In this document: piece after piece, positions 33,349-45,176 of the stretch
How positions within the stretch are numbered: position 1 is the first letter of the stretch
Layout of the letters: every line of letters begins with the position of its first letter
Origin: Okapia johnstoni
Lineage: Eukaryota > Chordata > Mammalia > Artiodactyla > Giraffidae
NCBI GenBank assembly: GCA_024291935.2
Contig: CM044322.1
Span: forward strand, 24,613,405 to 24,677,404
DNA: 64,000 nt
Direction: 5' to 3'
Notes under the pieces: generated by a model
The model's input: only the letters and a program-made list of their open reading frames with translations
Told to the model about the DNA's origin: nothing
Databases searched by the model: none
Program-made: the position numbers and the translations under genes

Positions 33349-33634
33349 TTGGATGCACCTGCCAAAGCTTTCTTCTGGGCACTTGGAAACTAAAATATGG
33401 GGAATAGATGTATCATAAAAGGAAAACTGATCTGTGGTTTCAGACATTAGCTCAGTATGAATGGGGAAAGGAAAGATAATACAGTGGAGATGCAGGATTG
33501 TAAGGAGAAATGGAGACTCTGAGAGGTGTTGGGACTTTCAGAGACTTGGGTTTATAGCATCACAAAAATGAATCTAAGTTTCTGGATAGAAATCTTGTAT
33601 GCATATGTGGCATTATCCTTGAGTGGAGAGAGTA

Positions 33635-33654
33635 AATAAATGGTCACAAATAAA
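33635..33654 (+). promoter_or_regulatory. P2 polyadenylation signals (two AATAAA)
   Basis: AATAAA occurs at 33635-33640 and 33649-33654, about 290-300 bp after the stop, the same distance as in P1. Confidence 0.65.
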
Positions 33655-34182
33655 GAAACCTTTGTACTTGTATCTGGTGCCCTTTCTGATATATTATCGT
33701 GTTTTGTCTGTTTTCACCTCAGGAATCTCCAGTTACTCATGAAAGAAAATGCACAGAATTTGTATGATCAGAAACCCCTCTATCCTCACTAGTTCTCTAT
33801 TCTGTCACGAACATGTTACCTCCTTACTTACTTCTGTGGCTGTTCTCTCGGTTACTGCACACAAGAAGGGCAACACACTCAGTGGCCAATGAATCACTGA
33901 AGTGAAGAACTCTAGACAGGGTACTCGCTGCTGACTCAGGCCATGACCCTCGATGTGAGCTGTCCTCATGGCTCTCCTGGTGGGCCCGTAGGTCTCAGTT
34001 CCTGGCCTTTCTTTGCTGGGAAAGGGCTTCACTACACAAGTCAAGACCCTCCATTCTGGGAGATGTCATCCACATCGCAGATGAACCAGAGGCCCTGTCC
34101 TCACCAATCCATGCCTGTCATGCATGTGTAGTTGTCCTCCTTGAGTTAAAGTAGTTGTGACCATCAAAGATACACAATTTTC
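33655..34182 (+). other. 3' flanking block of P2
   Basis: Homologous to the P1 flank at 14302-14740 ('gctgactcaggccatgac' near 33930 against 'gctgattcaggtcatgat' near 14573). No gene is seen. The block is interrupted at about 34140 and resumes near 35625. Confidence 0.5.
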
Positions 34183-34380
34183 TTTGCTGTTGTTTAGTCG
34201 CTAAGTCTCATCCAGCTGTTTGTGACCCCATGGACTGTAGTCCACCAGGCTCCACTGGGCTTCCCCAGGCAAGAATATGGAGTGAGTTGCCATGTCCTTT
34301 TCCAGGGGATCTTCCTGATCCAGGAATTGAACTCACATCTCCTGCATTAGTGGGAGGATTCTTTACCACTGAGTCATCAA
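34183..34380 (-). mobile_element. Bov-tA SINE, antisense
   Basis: Contains 'tgtttgtgaccccatggact', 'gcaagaatatggagtgagtt' and a reversed head, 'ggattctttaccactgagtc'. Confidence 0.82.
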
Positions 34381-35224
34381 CACTAAAATCATACAGGCAT
34401 ATAACATGGTTTTACTATTTCTAAACCACATTAAGAGATTGCATTCTTTTGTGGGAGTAGGTCATGTCATCAAGAGATTGACATTCCTGTAACACCTACT
34501 ATCTCTTCCTATCTGGGAAGACAAGTAATGTGTTTTATCAACATATCAGCCTGCTCTCCAAAATAATTCTTATATACATCTTATAACTCATAGTCAATTC
34601 TCTCTGTCCTCAGTTCCACATCCTCAGATTTAATCACCTGCAGGTGGGATAGTGTTACATTTACTGTAGAAAAATGTCCATGAGTAAGAGGACCTGAGCA
34701 GTTCAAAGGCAGGTTGACCAAGAGTGATCTGTATACGTAGATATGTATTAGAAGGGATTATTGTGGGAATGGGTTCAAAGGGACTACAGAGATGGAGAAG
34801 TCCCATGGTCTACTCTAAGTGAGAAAACCAGCAAATCCAGTTTTACATCTCAGGCCAGTAGTTAGGGCTGAAAACTGGGGAGCTGGTGATGTAACTCCAA
34901 GTGTGAAGCTAAAGGCCTGAGAACCAGGGAAACACTTGTGTAAGTCCTGGAGTTTCAAGTCTCAAGATCCAGAAGCTGCTATGTTCATGGACAAGAAGAG
35001 GGAGAGAAGATGGTATCTTGTTCCATTCAGGCCCTCAGGAATTGGATGAAGCCCAGCCATATTGGTGAGGGCACATTTCTTTACTCACTTGATAGGTTTA
35101 AATGCTACTCTCTTCCTGAAACACCATCTCAGAAACACCCACCCTTAAGGTCACATAAGTGTAACCAACACAAAGACCGTAAAAAAAAGGACACCCAAAT
35201 GAAAGCCCCTGCTGAGGATTCAAG
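34381..35224. other. Intergenic stretch with possible old repeat
   Basis: About 34590-34780 ('gttccacatcctcagattta') resembles an ancient repeat in reverse orientation. No gene is seen. Confidence 0.35.
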
Positions 35225-35415
35225 GGCTTGTATTGTTGGCTCTGGGGATGGTGTGGATATTGGACTGAGGGATCTTAGGCAAGAGGCTCTGCTTTCCATA
35301 AAATGGAAGTAATGATGCTCCCACAGTGTATGGGGTTCCTGAAAATCAATGAGATGAAACATGTTGAGGCCTTGGTACTGGAGCTGGCACAGAGTAGGAG
35401 CTCAATAAATGAGTC
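35225..35415 (+). mobile_element. MIR SINE
   Basis: The order 'gggatcttaggcaagaggct', 'ccataaaatggaagtaatga' and 'gcacagagtaggagctcaat' matches the MIR layout. Confidence 0.7.
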
Positions 35416-35869
35416 ATTTCCTTCTTTTCCCTTTCTAGCAGACACCCCCAGGATTCTTCATTCCTCAAGCTTACTCTATATTTCTATAACAGAAAGAAAG
35501 AAGGAGGGTTCAGCATTTACATGAGGCCTTGAATAAATCAGAATTCCCCCAAGCTGCCCTAATAGCCAGCACAGGGAGGGTCAGGAGGAGCTCGTAGGAA
35601 AGAGTTCATTCCTCTCTAGTGATACACATTCTGAGCTTCGGGACTCCTAGGCCACCTGCTGGGAGATCAGACCAGGTGACATGAACTAATGTTGCAAGCA
35701 GGTCTGCCGGGTTCAGCATCCTATAAACATCTGCTGTAATGTAAATGCTCATTTAATATAAATATTTGTGCTGTGATTGATATAAATATAGAAGATAAAC
35801 ATTGTCTTTTAAAAAGTGTCTAACTTGATTTGGAGTCAAAGGAAAAATACCTTTAAAACTGATTTTGAA

Positions 35870-36640
35870 GATCATTCAAACTAATAATTTCTTCTTAAAA
35901 ATATTTAGAATAAGAAAACTTCAGAACTGGATTACAATTGTAAATTTTAAAGTAGTCTTTCTACTGAAGAGCAGTTTTGTGTTCAGAGTAAAATAGAGGA
36001 CACGGCAGTACAGAGCATTTCCACTTAAAGGCTCCCTCCACATGCACTGACTCCCAGCTATCAACATTCCCTATTTGATTTGATTAGTATATTTGTTATA
36101 ATTGATGAACCTACATTGACATAACATCGTCACCCAAAGTAGAGAGTTTACATGGAGGTTCCCCCTTAATGTTGTATGTTCTATGACTTCTGTCAAGTAT
36201 ATAATAACACTCAGAATCACACAAAGTATTTGCTTTGCCTATAAATGCCTCCTCCATCTCAATCTTTGGAAAAAAAATCTGGTTATCTCACTCTTCTGTG
36301 ATTTTGCCTTTTGCAAAAATGTCCCGTAGTTGGACTCACTTTATGTAGGCTTCTCAGATTGATTCTTTCACTTAGTAATAGATATTGTGATTTCCTTCAT
36401 GATTTTTCATGGTTTGACACCAATTCATTGTCAGTATACATCACAGTTCATTGGCTTTTTCACCTATTAAAGGACATCTTGGTTCCTTTTAAGTTCTGGC
36501 AAAGATGAGTAAAGCTGCTATAAGCTTCCATGTGCATGCGTTTGCCTGGAAAGAATGTTTCAACTCATCTGGATGGAGCAAAATTGCTGGATTGTAAGAT
36601 ACTAATATGTATTAAAATTATTTTTTTTCCTTGACAAACT
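35870..36640 (-). mobile_element. Old L1 (L1M-like) 3' region, antisense
   Basis: Contains 'tgttcagagtaaaatagagg', 'ttgatgaacctacattgaca', 'agtagagagtttacatggag' and 'agttcattggctttttcacc', recognisable as reversed mammalian L1M 3' UTR and ORF2 end. Confidence 0.7.
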
Positions 36641-37484
36641 CCCAAGTTAGACAGATATTGTCCAATAAATGCTAGGGAACCGTGTTCCTGTGGCCCATAA
36701 CTGATCACGGAGAAAGGCAAGGCAGTAAATGGTTATAAATGCATGGTCCCTGGAATACTTTACAGCATCAGACTTTACTTCCATCACCAGTCACATCCAC
36801 AACTGGGTGTTGTTTTCACTTTGGCTCCATCTCTTCTTTCTTTCTGAAGTTATTTCTCCACTCTTCTCCAGTAGCATATTAGGCACCTACCGACCTCGGG
36901 ATTTCATCTTTCAGTGTCCTATCTTTTTGCCTTTTCATACTGTTCTTGGGGTTCTCAAGGCAAGAATACTGAACTGGTTTGCCATTCCCTTGTCCAGTGG
37001 ACCACGTTTTTTCAGAACTCTCCACTATGACCCGTCTGTCTTGGGTGGCCCTACACAGCATGGCTCATAGTTTCACTGAGTTAGATGAAGCTGTGGTTCT
37101 TGTGATCAGTTTGATTAGTTTTCTGTGATTGTGGTTTCCATTCTGTCTGTCCTCTGATAAGGATAAGAGGCTTATGGAAGCTCAATGTCCCCAATCCTGC
37201 AGCAGGCCACCACCAACGCACTCCTCCACTGGAGACTCCTGGACATTCACAGGCAAGTCTGGATCAGCCAACTTGGGGAAAATCAATGCTAGCCAGCTGC
37301 TGATAACAGAAATATAAACATACAGAAGAAATAACTTTTCTGGTCAATATAGATGTCCATGAAAAAGGCTTATGAATAAAAACCCCATTTGTTTTCCATG
37401 TCTTTCTTAATTTTCCCAAACAATAAGAAAAAAAAACATTCTAATACTACAGATAGAATAAGCAACTCCCCTGAACTTCCTCCT
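36641..37484. other. Intergenic stretch without recognised gene
   Basis: About 36930-37050 ('gttctcaaggcaagaatactg', 'gaactggtttgccattccct') looks like a piece of a dispersed repeat of uncertain type. No PRAME exon is seen. Confidence 0.35.
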
Positions 37485-37516
37485 CATAAGTGTGTGTGTA
37501 CAAATACACACATATA

Positions 37517-37576
<60 letters not shown>

Positions 37577-37710
37577 TGCCATGAAAAGAAGGATATTCTA
37601 CCATATTCCTCAAAACAGGATGGGTTTTGAGGGCATTATGCTCAGTGAAATATGTCAGAAAAAGATAAACACTGTATATTCTCATTTACTTGTGAAATCT
37701 AAATAACTGA
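37485..37710 (+). mobile_element. L1 3'-end fragment with expanded TG/TA microsatellite
   Basis: After the microsatellite, 'tgagggcattatgctcagtg' and 'aaatatgtcagaaaaagata' match the L1 3' end in sense orientation. The (tg)n(ta)n run lies at 37517-37572. Confidence 0.7.
37517..37572. repeat. (TG)n(TA)n microsatellite
   Basis: Seven TG units (37517-37530) are followed by twenty-one TA units (37531-37572), uninterrupted. Likely length-polymorphic. Confidence 0.92.
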
Positions 37711-38064
37711 ACTTCTCTTTTTCTTTCTTCATGCAAGCTTCTTAAACTCTCTTTAATTCTCCAATTCACTGTATGTTTACTTTTGATTTTCTGAAAGGAT
37801 GATGCCTTTATTTTCAAGACTGGTAGTGGGAAAAAATCTGATAATAGAGAATATTCAATAAAATACAGAAAGTTGAGCAGAAACACAATAAAAATTCCAA
37901 AGAACTTTGCTATCACCAGCACTTTTATCATAATGATAACCCTCTGGACATTTCAGCTGCTGATTAAGATGATCACAAATACGAATTATGATATTCTGTT
38001 ACTAGGCCAGTTTCATTTTCCTGAGAGTGAGCGAGAAAAACAAGAAGATTTTGAGATTTGAGGA

Positions 38065-38607
38065 GAAGATGCTTGCTTCCTGGACAGAAAGCTATGAGAA
38101 AGCTAGACAGCATATTAAAAAGCAAGGACATCACTTTGCTTAAAAAGGTCTGTATATTCAAAGCTTTCCCAGTAGCCACATATGGATGTGACAGTTGGAC
38201 CATAAAGAAACTTGAGCACTGAAGAATTGATGCTTTTCAATTATGGTGCTGGAGAAGACTCTTGAAAATCCCTCGGACAGCAAGGAGATCAAACCAATCA
38301 ATCCTAAAGGAAATCAATCCTGACTATTCATTGGAAGGACTGATGCTGAAGCTGAAGCTGAAGCTCCAACACTTTGGCCACCTGATGAGAACAGCCGACC
38401 TATTGGAAAAGACTCTGATGCTGGGAAAGACTGAAGGCAAAAGGAGAAGAGAGTGGCAGAGAATGAGATGGTTAGATAGCATCACAGACTCAATGGACAT
38501 GAACTTGAGAAAACTCAGGGAGATAGTGGAGGGCTGGGGAGCCTGGTGTGCGTGCTGCAGTCTATGGGGTCACAAAGAGCTGGACAGCACTTAGCGACTG
38601 AACAACT
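38065..38607 (+). mobile_element. BovB 3' fragment, sense
   Basis: Contains 'agacagcatattaaaaagca', 'cagttggaccataaagaaac' and the RT-downstream frame RSNQSILKEINPDYSLEGLM at about 38286-38345. It ends 'ttagcgactgaacaac'. Confidence 0.85.
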
Positions 38608-39361
38608 TCAAAGATAAAATGCTGTGTGGAGCAAACTTTCTAGGAGGAAACACTCTCAAAGACAACACTGTATCCTCTGAGCCACTCACTTTTAGTTTCC
38701 TAATATCACACAGAAAAACTTCTTTAAATCTACCTCTTTCATAAAAGAGAAAAAAACCCCAAAACTCTATTTTACGTTGTGAATTATTCATGTGGACCTT
38801 CTATGAATGCCCAGATCCAGCCCAGCCAGACCCACTCTTACTTCTCACTGTAATTTTGACCTGTCCACTTTCAGAGAAGGCTTGGCTTAAGGCTGGGAAA
38901 CCAACCCCCCCACCCAAAAGCTCTTTCTTGCTGCCTAAATAGCCTCACAATCTCCTATGCTTCCCACATAACACCCGAGTGACAAATTCATACAGAGACC
39001 TTTGTATTTTGTTTCTTTTGTGAACAACATGACTATTTTCATAAAGCTGTGTCCATTCAGGGACATTTTTATAATTTTGATATGGCAAAAGTTCCCCCAG
39101 CAAGGATACTTTCCACTTTGTTTTTTTTCTGTCCAATGTTAGAAATCAATAATTTACTTTTTTGTTCATACTCAGGAAGTAACTGTCCGTATTGATAGAA
39201 TTCAATCAATTTTTGAATGAATTCTTGATTCCCCCTCCATCTTTTTTTTTTTGCGCCCTGCAGGTATATCTGATTCAATCAACTAATCTGGAGAAAAATG
39301 AAGATCCAATCATGATCAATTCAATGGGTGCTCTATAATCTAATCAGGAATCCGTTTCAGG
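38608..39361 (+). other. Upstream block of pseudogene P3
   Basis: Homologous to 1-880 and 29200-29790 ('cagagaaggcttggcttaag', 'gaggaaacactctcaaagac'). Its end, 'ctctataatctaatcagg', aligns to the P2 sequence just upstream of the ATTGG box, where a BovB interrupts it. Confidence 0.6.
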
Positions 39362-40426
39362 TTGAGTTAAGTTCAGTTCAGTCACTCACTTGTGTCTGAC
39401 CTGTTTCGATTGCATGAACTGCAATCGAACTGCAGCTTGACATTCCAGGCTTCTCTGTCCATCAGCAACTCCCAGAGCTTGCTCAAACTCATATCCATTG
39501 AGTCGGTGATGCCATCCAACCATCTCATCCTCTGTCATTCCTTTTTCTTACCTTCAATCTTTCCCAGCATCAAGGTCTTTTCCAAAGAGTCCACTGTTTG
39601 CATCAGATGACCAAAATACTGGAGCTTCAGCTTCAGCATCAGTCCTTCCAATGAATATTCAAGATTGATTGCCTTTAGGATAGACTGGTTTGATCTCTTT
39701 GCAGTCCAAGGGACTCTCAAGAGTCTTCTTCAATACCACAGTTCAAAAGCATCAATTCTTCATCGTTTAGCTTTCTTTATAGTCCAACTCTCACATCCAT
39801 GCATGACTGCTGGAAAAACCATAGCTTTGACTAGATGGACCTTTGTTGGCAAGGTAACGTCTCTGCTTTTTAACATGCTGTATAGTTAGTCGTAGCTTTT
39901 CTTCCAAGGAGCAAGTGTCTTTTAATTTCATGGCTGCAGTCACCAGCTGCAGTGATTTTGGAGCCCAAGAAAATAAAGTCTCTCACTGTTTCTATCGTTT
40001 CCCCATCTATTTGCTGTAAAGTGATGGGACTGGATGCCATGATCTTTGTTTTTAAATGTTGAATTTTAAGCCAACATTTTCACTCTCCTCCTTCACTTTC
40101 ATCAAGAGGCTCTTTAGTTCCTCTCCACTTTCTGGCATTAGGGTGGTGTCATCTGCATATCTGAGATTATTGATATTTCTCCTGGCAATCTTGATTCCAG
40201 CCTGTGCTTCGTCTAGCCCAGTATTTCTCATGATGTACTCTGCATAGAAATTAAAGAAGCAAGGTAACAATATACAGCCTTGACATACTCCTTTCCTGAT
40301 TTGGAACCAGTCTGTTGTGTGTCTGGTTCTAACTGTTGCTTCTTGACCTGCGTACAGATTTCTCAGGAGGCAGGGAAGGTGGTCTGGTATTCCCACCTCT
40401 TGAAGAATTTTTCACAGTTTGTTGTG
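39362..40426 (-). mobile_element. BovB LINE, antisense, splitting the P3 promoter
   Basis: The - strand frame 40396-40052 encodes MGIPDHLPCLLRNLYAGQEA and NINNLRYADDTTLMPESGEE (YADD intact), with the carboxy part in other frames and the 3' end at 39362 ('agttcagttcagtcactcac' on the plus strand). The element ends about 26 bp before the P3 TATA box. Confidence 0.88.
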
Positions 40427-40452
40427 AGCAAGGATGAGGGAATTAGAATGAT

Positions 40453-43360
40453 GTATAAAACTCTCAGACACCAAAAGAAGCACAGAATCTTCTTGCTCTG
40501 AAGCCACCAGCTGGGTTCTCAGCTCAGGGTCTGAGGTCTGAGGTCTGATCCACCCCTCCAGCCACATCAGAGCAGTAAGTTTCAAACCTCCTATAAGGAC
40601 ACTCTTTTCTTCCCCTTGGCTAGCTAATCTTGAAGGTTAGCTTCAGGAACTAATTCTAATAAACTTCCTAGAGTTTCTTGAGAGTTTTAAATAAAATCAT
40701 TTCCTTTAGAGTAACACACTTCATTCATATTTTGGTTTTGCCTCTCAATGTAATCTTGCCTGAATTCTAAACATTTTGATTAGTGATTTGGCTAATATCA
40801 TTCTTACGTGTCTTAATCAAGCAGATGTTCTTAATGAAAATTTCTCTTTGGAATTTTATTTATTGAAATTTAAAATACATATTTTGTGCATAAATGGAAT
40901 TTATGTTAAAGGTGCTCTTTCATTTTCACCAGCCAGGTTAATTGGGGTAACTGAGAAGGATATAGCCTGTGTTGGTCCACATGACAATCTTTTCCCATAG
41001 ATTTTGGACTGTAAGTGGTGGTCTGAATGTTTTTCCCCAAATAGCAATTGGAGTTAGCATTCAGGCTTGTAGGTACCCACTTCCCAGTGGATCATGAATT
41101 AAGCAAAGTAGAGGATGGACCTGAATGAGATAGTGGTTGCTTTTCCTCCTCATTGGTACTTTTGAACTGCTTGGTCTCAATCCAGTAGGGATAATGTTAT
41201 AGTTTTGTGTCCACTGAGACCAGAGTGTAATTGTAATTGGGGATAAGTTCCACCCCTGCCAGTGCAGTGATCTTGGCATTGAGTGAGTTCCTCTGAAGGG
41301 TTGGGAGACAGTCTAAGATGTGCTCAAGTTTGGCCTGAAATGGATGCCTTGTTCTCTGGAGTTTCCACAGAAGTCCTTTTAGAACTGAGTCAGGATTAGT
41401 GTCCGATTCCACCCAGATTCCTGGACTTGGCAGGATCAAGCCTGCTCAGGGATGAAGCCTAAGCCATTTATGCTCTGGAAGAGCTACCCATGGAGCTCAT
41501 CGCTCCCCTCTTCATTGAAGCCTTCTATGGGAGACACATTGAGACCTTGAAGGCCTTGGAGGAAGCCTGGCCCTTTGTTTGCCTGCCTCTGGGGATCTTC
41601 ACTGATCTGCCTAATGTGGGGCCCCTACAAGCAGTGCTGGAAGCACTTGATGTCCTGCCTGACCAGAAGGTTCATTCCAGGTGAGTCAGATCCAGGTAGC
41701 CTGAGAGGGTCATGAACATCCCAGAAGAGACACCTAGCACAGACTAAGTGGATGGCCAATGGATGGACCGGAGGATTCTGAAGATGGCAGCGTAGAAGCT
41801 CAGAGGCTGTGGTTCATTATGGGAAATGCCTTCTGAAAGCATGAAGTGTCTATGATGTGAGGAAACCTGAAAGAACATGCCCCACCTCCTTAAAGTTACT
41901 TGAAGCAGAGAATCAGGAAGGAGGGAAAGATAACCTGGATAGTAGTCTTAAAAAGGACACCCTGCTAGGGAGGTACAGATTACAGACTGGAATGTTTTGA
42001 TCTAGCAATGGGGAGATTTTGATTTCTTCCTTAGGAAGAGGTATCTATGTTCAAATGACTTAGAAAACTAGGTAAGTAGATAGGACACTAAAGTAGGAAA
42101 ATCACATCAGACCACAGTATCTCTGAAGAGGCTATATGCTCACATGGTGTTTTTGCATACAATGAGCCTGTCTTAAATTCCATAGCTGTAAAATGTTGTT
42201 TTGTGCTCCAGAGCAGGTAATTAATATATGAGAAAATCATGATTGTGGATCAGGGCCTAAAGAATAGTAAAAAGTAATAGGTTCTGTAAGGTGATGCAGG
42301 GATGTAAGTGAGTCCATGCAGACTGGCAACCCTAGTTGATATGGGATCTTGTGCACATGGGTTCTTTATGCATTTCTCTCTAGAGCCTTACCTGGCCAGA
42401 AATATAGTTGTCTGAAGCCCAAGCAAGGACTGGAGGAATCTGAAAGAAATGATTTTTTTAATCTCATTTCCCAGTTCTAAAATTAAGGATGGCCACACTT
42501 GACTGTGACTTTCTCTAGCTCTTCTCTGAGCATGCTCTAGTGCATTCCCTTATCTTCATTCATTCTCATAAGGAAGTGGAGTATGTTGTATTCTGTTTGA
42601 TATTTGAGGAAGAGAGATTTCAAGATTCTGTAAAGTTACACAGTGAAGGTGACGGGATTCAGCCTAGAGTGAGGCTGGACAACCAGTGTATTGGCCAGCA
42701 TCCAATGGTCAGACTAATTTTGTAGTAATCATTTGTCTCTCACATCCAGCTCACCTGGTACCTTGCTTTCCAAGAACTAACTGCTGTTTCTCCCCCAGGT
42801 GCCTGACAACCACCTTGGACAACCTCTAAATAATTTACTGCCAACTTACACAATCAGGCTTTATCCATCTGTCCCAGTGCCTGAACATCAGTTAGCTCAA
42901 AATCCTGGATCTGAGTGGTGTCACCAAGACCGACTTTAGTCTCGAGATCTTCCCAGTTCTGCTGGAGAAAGTTGCCACTACACTCCAGAAACTGGACTCA
43001 GATCTGTGTGGGATCAGGGACTCCCAGTGTGAGGCCCTCCTGCCTTCCCTGAGCTGCTGCTCCCAGCTCACATCCTTCAGCCGAAGTGGGAACTTCCTGT
43101 CCATGGCCATTATGGAGAAGACGCTGCAACTGTTTAAGTCACAGGCGGTATCCTACCCCTCAGGAGAGTGTCAGCCCTCAGTGTGTTGTCCCAGAAGGGA
43201 GACTTTCCCAGCTTCAGGTTGAGCTATTTGAGATTCTGAGAGACTTAGGATGTCCCAGGAGCATCTGGATTACCTTCAACCCCTGTCCACACATGGTGAT
43301 TACATATGCGATCACATAGCGCCCTTGTATACAGCTGTAATACTCACATCTAGTTGATTG
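40453..43360 (+). pseudogene. PRAME: PRAME pseudogene P3 (lost start, frameshift, stops, exon 3 deleted)
   Basis: The TATA box (TATAAAA 40453-40459) and noncoding exon 1 (to 40574, donor agca|gtaagt) remain. In exon 2 the start codon is ATT (41395-41397), a one-base deletion follows within about 20 nt, and TAA lies at 41460-41462. After it an open stretch (41490-41680: FIEAFYGRH, LPLGIFTDLPN) reaches a good donor. Exon 3 is absent: only 1118 bp separate the exon 2 donor from exon 4, and intron-3-like sequence begins near 41935. Exon 4 starts at 42799 (tcccccag|) with TAA at 42827-42829, further stops and a frameshift near 43125; the end CPHMVITYAIT is recognisable. No intact protein is possible. 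A BovB separates it from its distal promoter. It was clearly once a P2-like unit (exon 2 resembles P2 more than P1). Confidence 0.9.
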
Positions 43361-43479
43361 CCTCTATAAAACTTTCCTCTGGGCACTTGGGGACATCTGA
43401 CATCTAAGACATGGGGACATTATGAAGGGAAAACCCACCCATGGTTTCTGATATCTGCTCAGTGGGGATGGTCCCAGAG

Positions 43480-43887
43480 CTGGTCACCTCTCCGTTTGCT
43501 CACATTCTCAGATTTAGTCTTTAAATGAACTCATCTTTCTGGGAAGAAATACCCTCAAAGGTGACAACTGTCTTTTCTTGGCCAAACCCTTTGGTTTCTA
43601 AACTCCACTCAGAGAAAGATCTTCTAATCTCTCTGCCACTCAATGGGGGAAAATATACCCATATTTCACAGTGTCTTCAGTCATTTACAGGGTTGCTGTA
43701 GGAATGCCAGTTACAGGCTGCCCCAATCCCCCCTCACTTCTCATTGTGAGTTTAACTTGATCTCCATCAGAGATGCCATGACTTGAGCCTGGAGAACCAA
43801 TCACATCCCGAAGAGACTGCTTTTGCTTCCTAATAGGCTCCTGATAGCTCTTATTCCAACATAACACTGGAGAGGCAACTTGATCAG
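43480..43887 (+). other. Orphan PRAME upstream block without a gene
   Basis: The stretch from 'cacattctcagatttagtct' to 'ataacactggagaggcaact' aligns with the P1 upstream block (about 60-660). No exon 1 or coding exon follows; a BovB takes over at 43888 and the sequence beyond 44548 is unrelated. Confidence 0.6.
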
Positions 43888-44548
43888 TCAGTTCAGTTCA
43901 GTCACTCAGTCGCTCAGACTCTTTGTGACCCCGTGGACTGTAGCATGCCAGGCTTCCCTATCCTTCACCAACTCTCAGAACTTGCTCAAACTCATGTGCA
44001 TTGAATCAGTGATGCCTTCCAACCATTTCATTCTCTGTCATCTCCTTCCCCTCCTGCTTTCAATCTTTCCCAGCATCAGGGTCTTTTCCAAAGGATCAGT
44101 TCTTCATGTCAGGTGGCCAAGGTACTGGATTTCAGCTTCAGCATCAGTCCTTCCAATGAATATTCAGGACTGATTTCCTTTAGGACTGACTGGTTTGATC
44201 TCCTTGCAGTCCAAGGGACTCTCAAGAATCTTCTCCAACACCACAGTTCAAAAGCATCAATTATTTGGTGCTCAGCTTTCTTTATGGTCCAACTCTCACA
44301 TCCATACATGACTACTGGAAAAACCATAGCTTTGACTAGATGGACATTTGTCAACAAAGTAATGTCTCTGCTTTTTAATATGCTGTATAAGTTGGTTACA
44401 GCTTTTCTTCCAAGGAGCAAGTGTCTTTTAATTTCATGGCTGCAATCACCATCTGCAGTGATCTTGGAGTTCAAGAAAATAAAGTCTGTCACTGTTTCCA
44501 TTATTTCCCCATCTATCTACCATGAAGTGATGAGACCGGATGCCATGA
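43888..44548 (-). mobile_element. BovB 3' fragment, antisense
   Basis: The - strand frame 44501-44109 encodes ITADGDCSHEIKRHLLLGRK and WCWRRFLRVPWTARRSNQS. The reversed 3' end is at 43891 ('agttcagttcagtcactcag'). Confidence 0.85.
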
Positions 44549-44911
44549 TTTTATTAAAGAATCTATTATGTCACACTAGATTTAAAATGGTGGCAACATT
44601 AACTGAAAAGAAATATCAAGTGCCAAATAGCACCTGCAACAAAAGCCTATTCATATAGAATCATATACATATTCACTCAAGAGCTAATGGTAAATGTCTC
44701 TTATGAAATTCAAAATTTGTATTTGGTGTGGCAGAATCATGGGGGTGCAAAGGCAATTCCAGCCCCAGCAACATCACCACCAAGACCACAGATCAAGGGA
44801 GGTCTCAGGTCTTGAACAACAAAGACATGCATTTTCTCTTCTGATACTGTAAGGGTCATTGTGGGACAGGTTAGAGTTCCATTCTGGACATTTTTCTTAA
44901 AGCGGAGTTTG
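44549..44911. other. Intergenic stretch, nothing identified
   Basis: No PRAME homology or named repeat recognised. Confidence 0.35.
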
Positions 44912-45176
44912 CTGCAGCTACTGCTAAGTCACTTCAGTCGTGCCAGACTCTGTGCGACCCCATAGACGGCAGCCACTAGGCTCCACCGTCCCTGGGATTC
45001 TCCAGGCAAGAACACTGGAGTGGGTTGCCATTTCCTTCTCCAATGCATGAAAGTGAAAAGTGAAAGTGAAGTCGCTCAGTCATGTCCGACTCTTCGAGAC
45101 ACCCTGGACTACAACCTACCAGGCTCCTCCGTCCATGGGAGTTTCCAGGCAAGAGTACTGTAGTGGGGTGCCATAG
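44912..45176 (-). mobile_element. Bov-A2-type dimeric SINE, antisense
   Basis: Two monomers joined by 'gaaagtgaaaagtgaaagtg' (about 45050); the outer end carries 'gctactgctaagtcacttca'. Confidence 0.85.

Noticed and set aside
35010..35312. 100-codon + strand frame as a gene
   Set aside because: It runs into a MIR element and shows no conserved motif or paralogue in the window.
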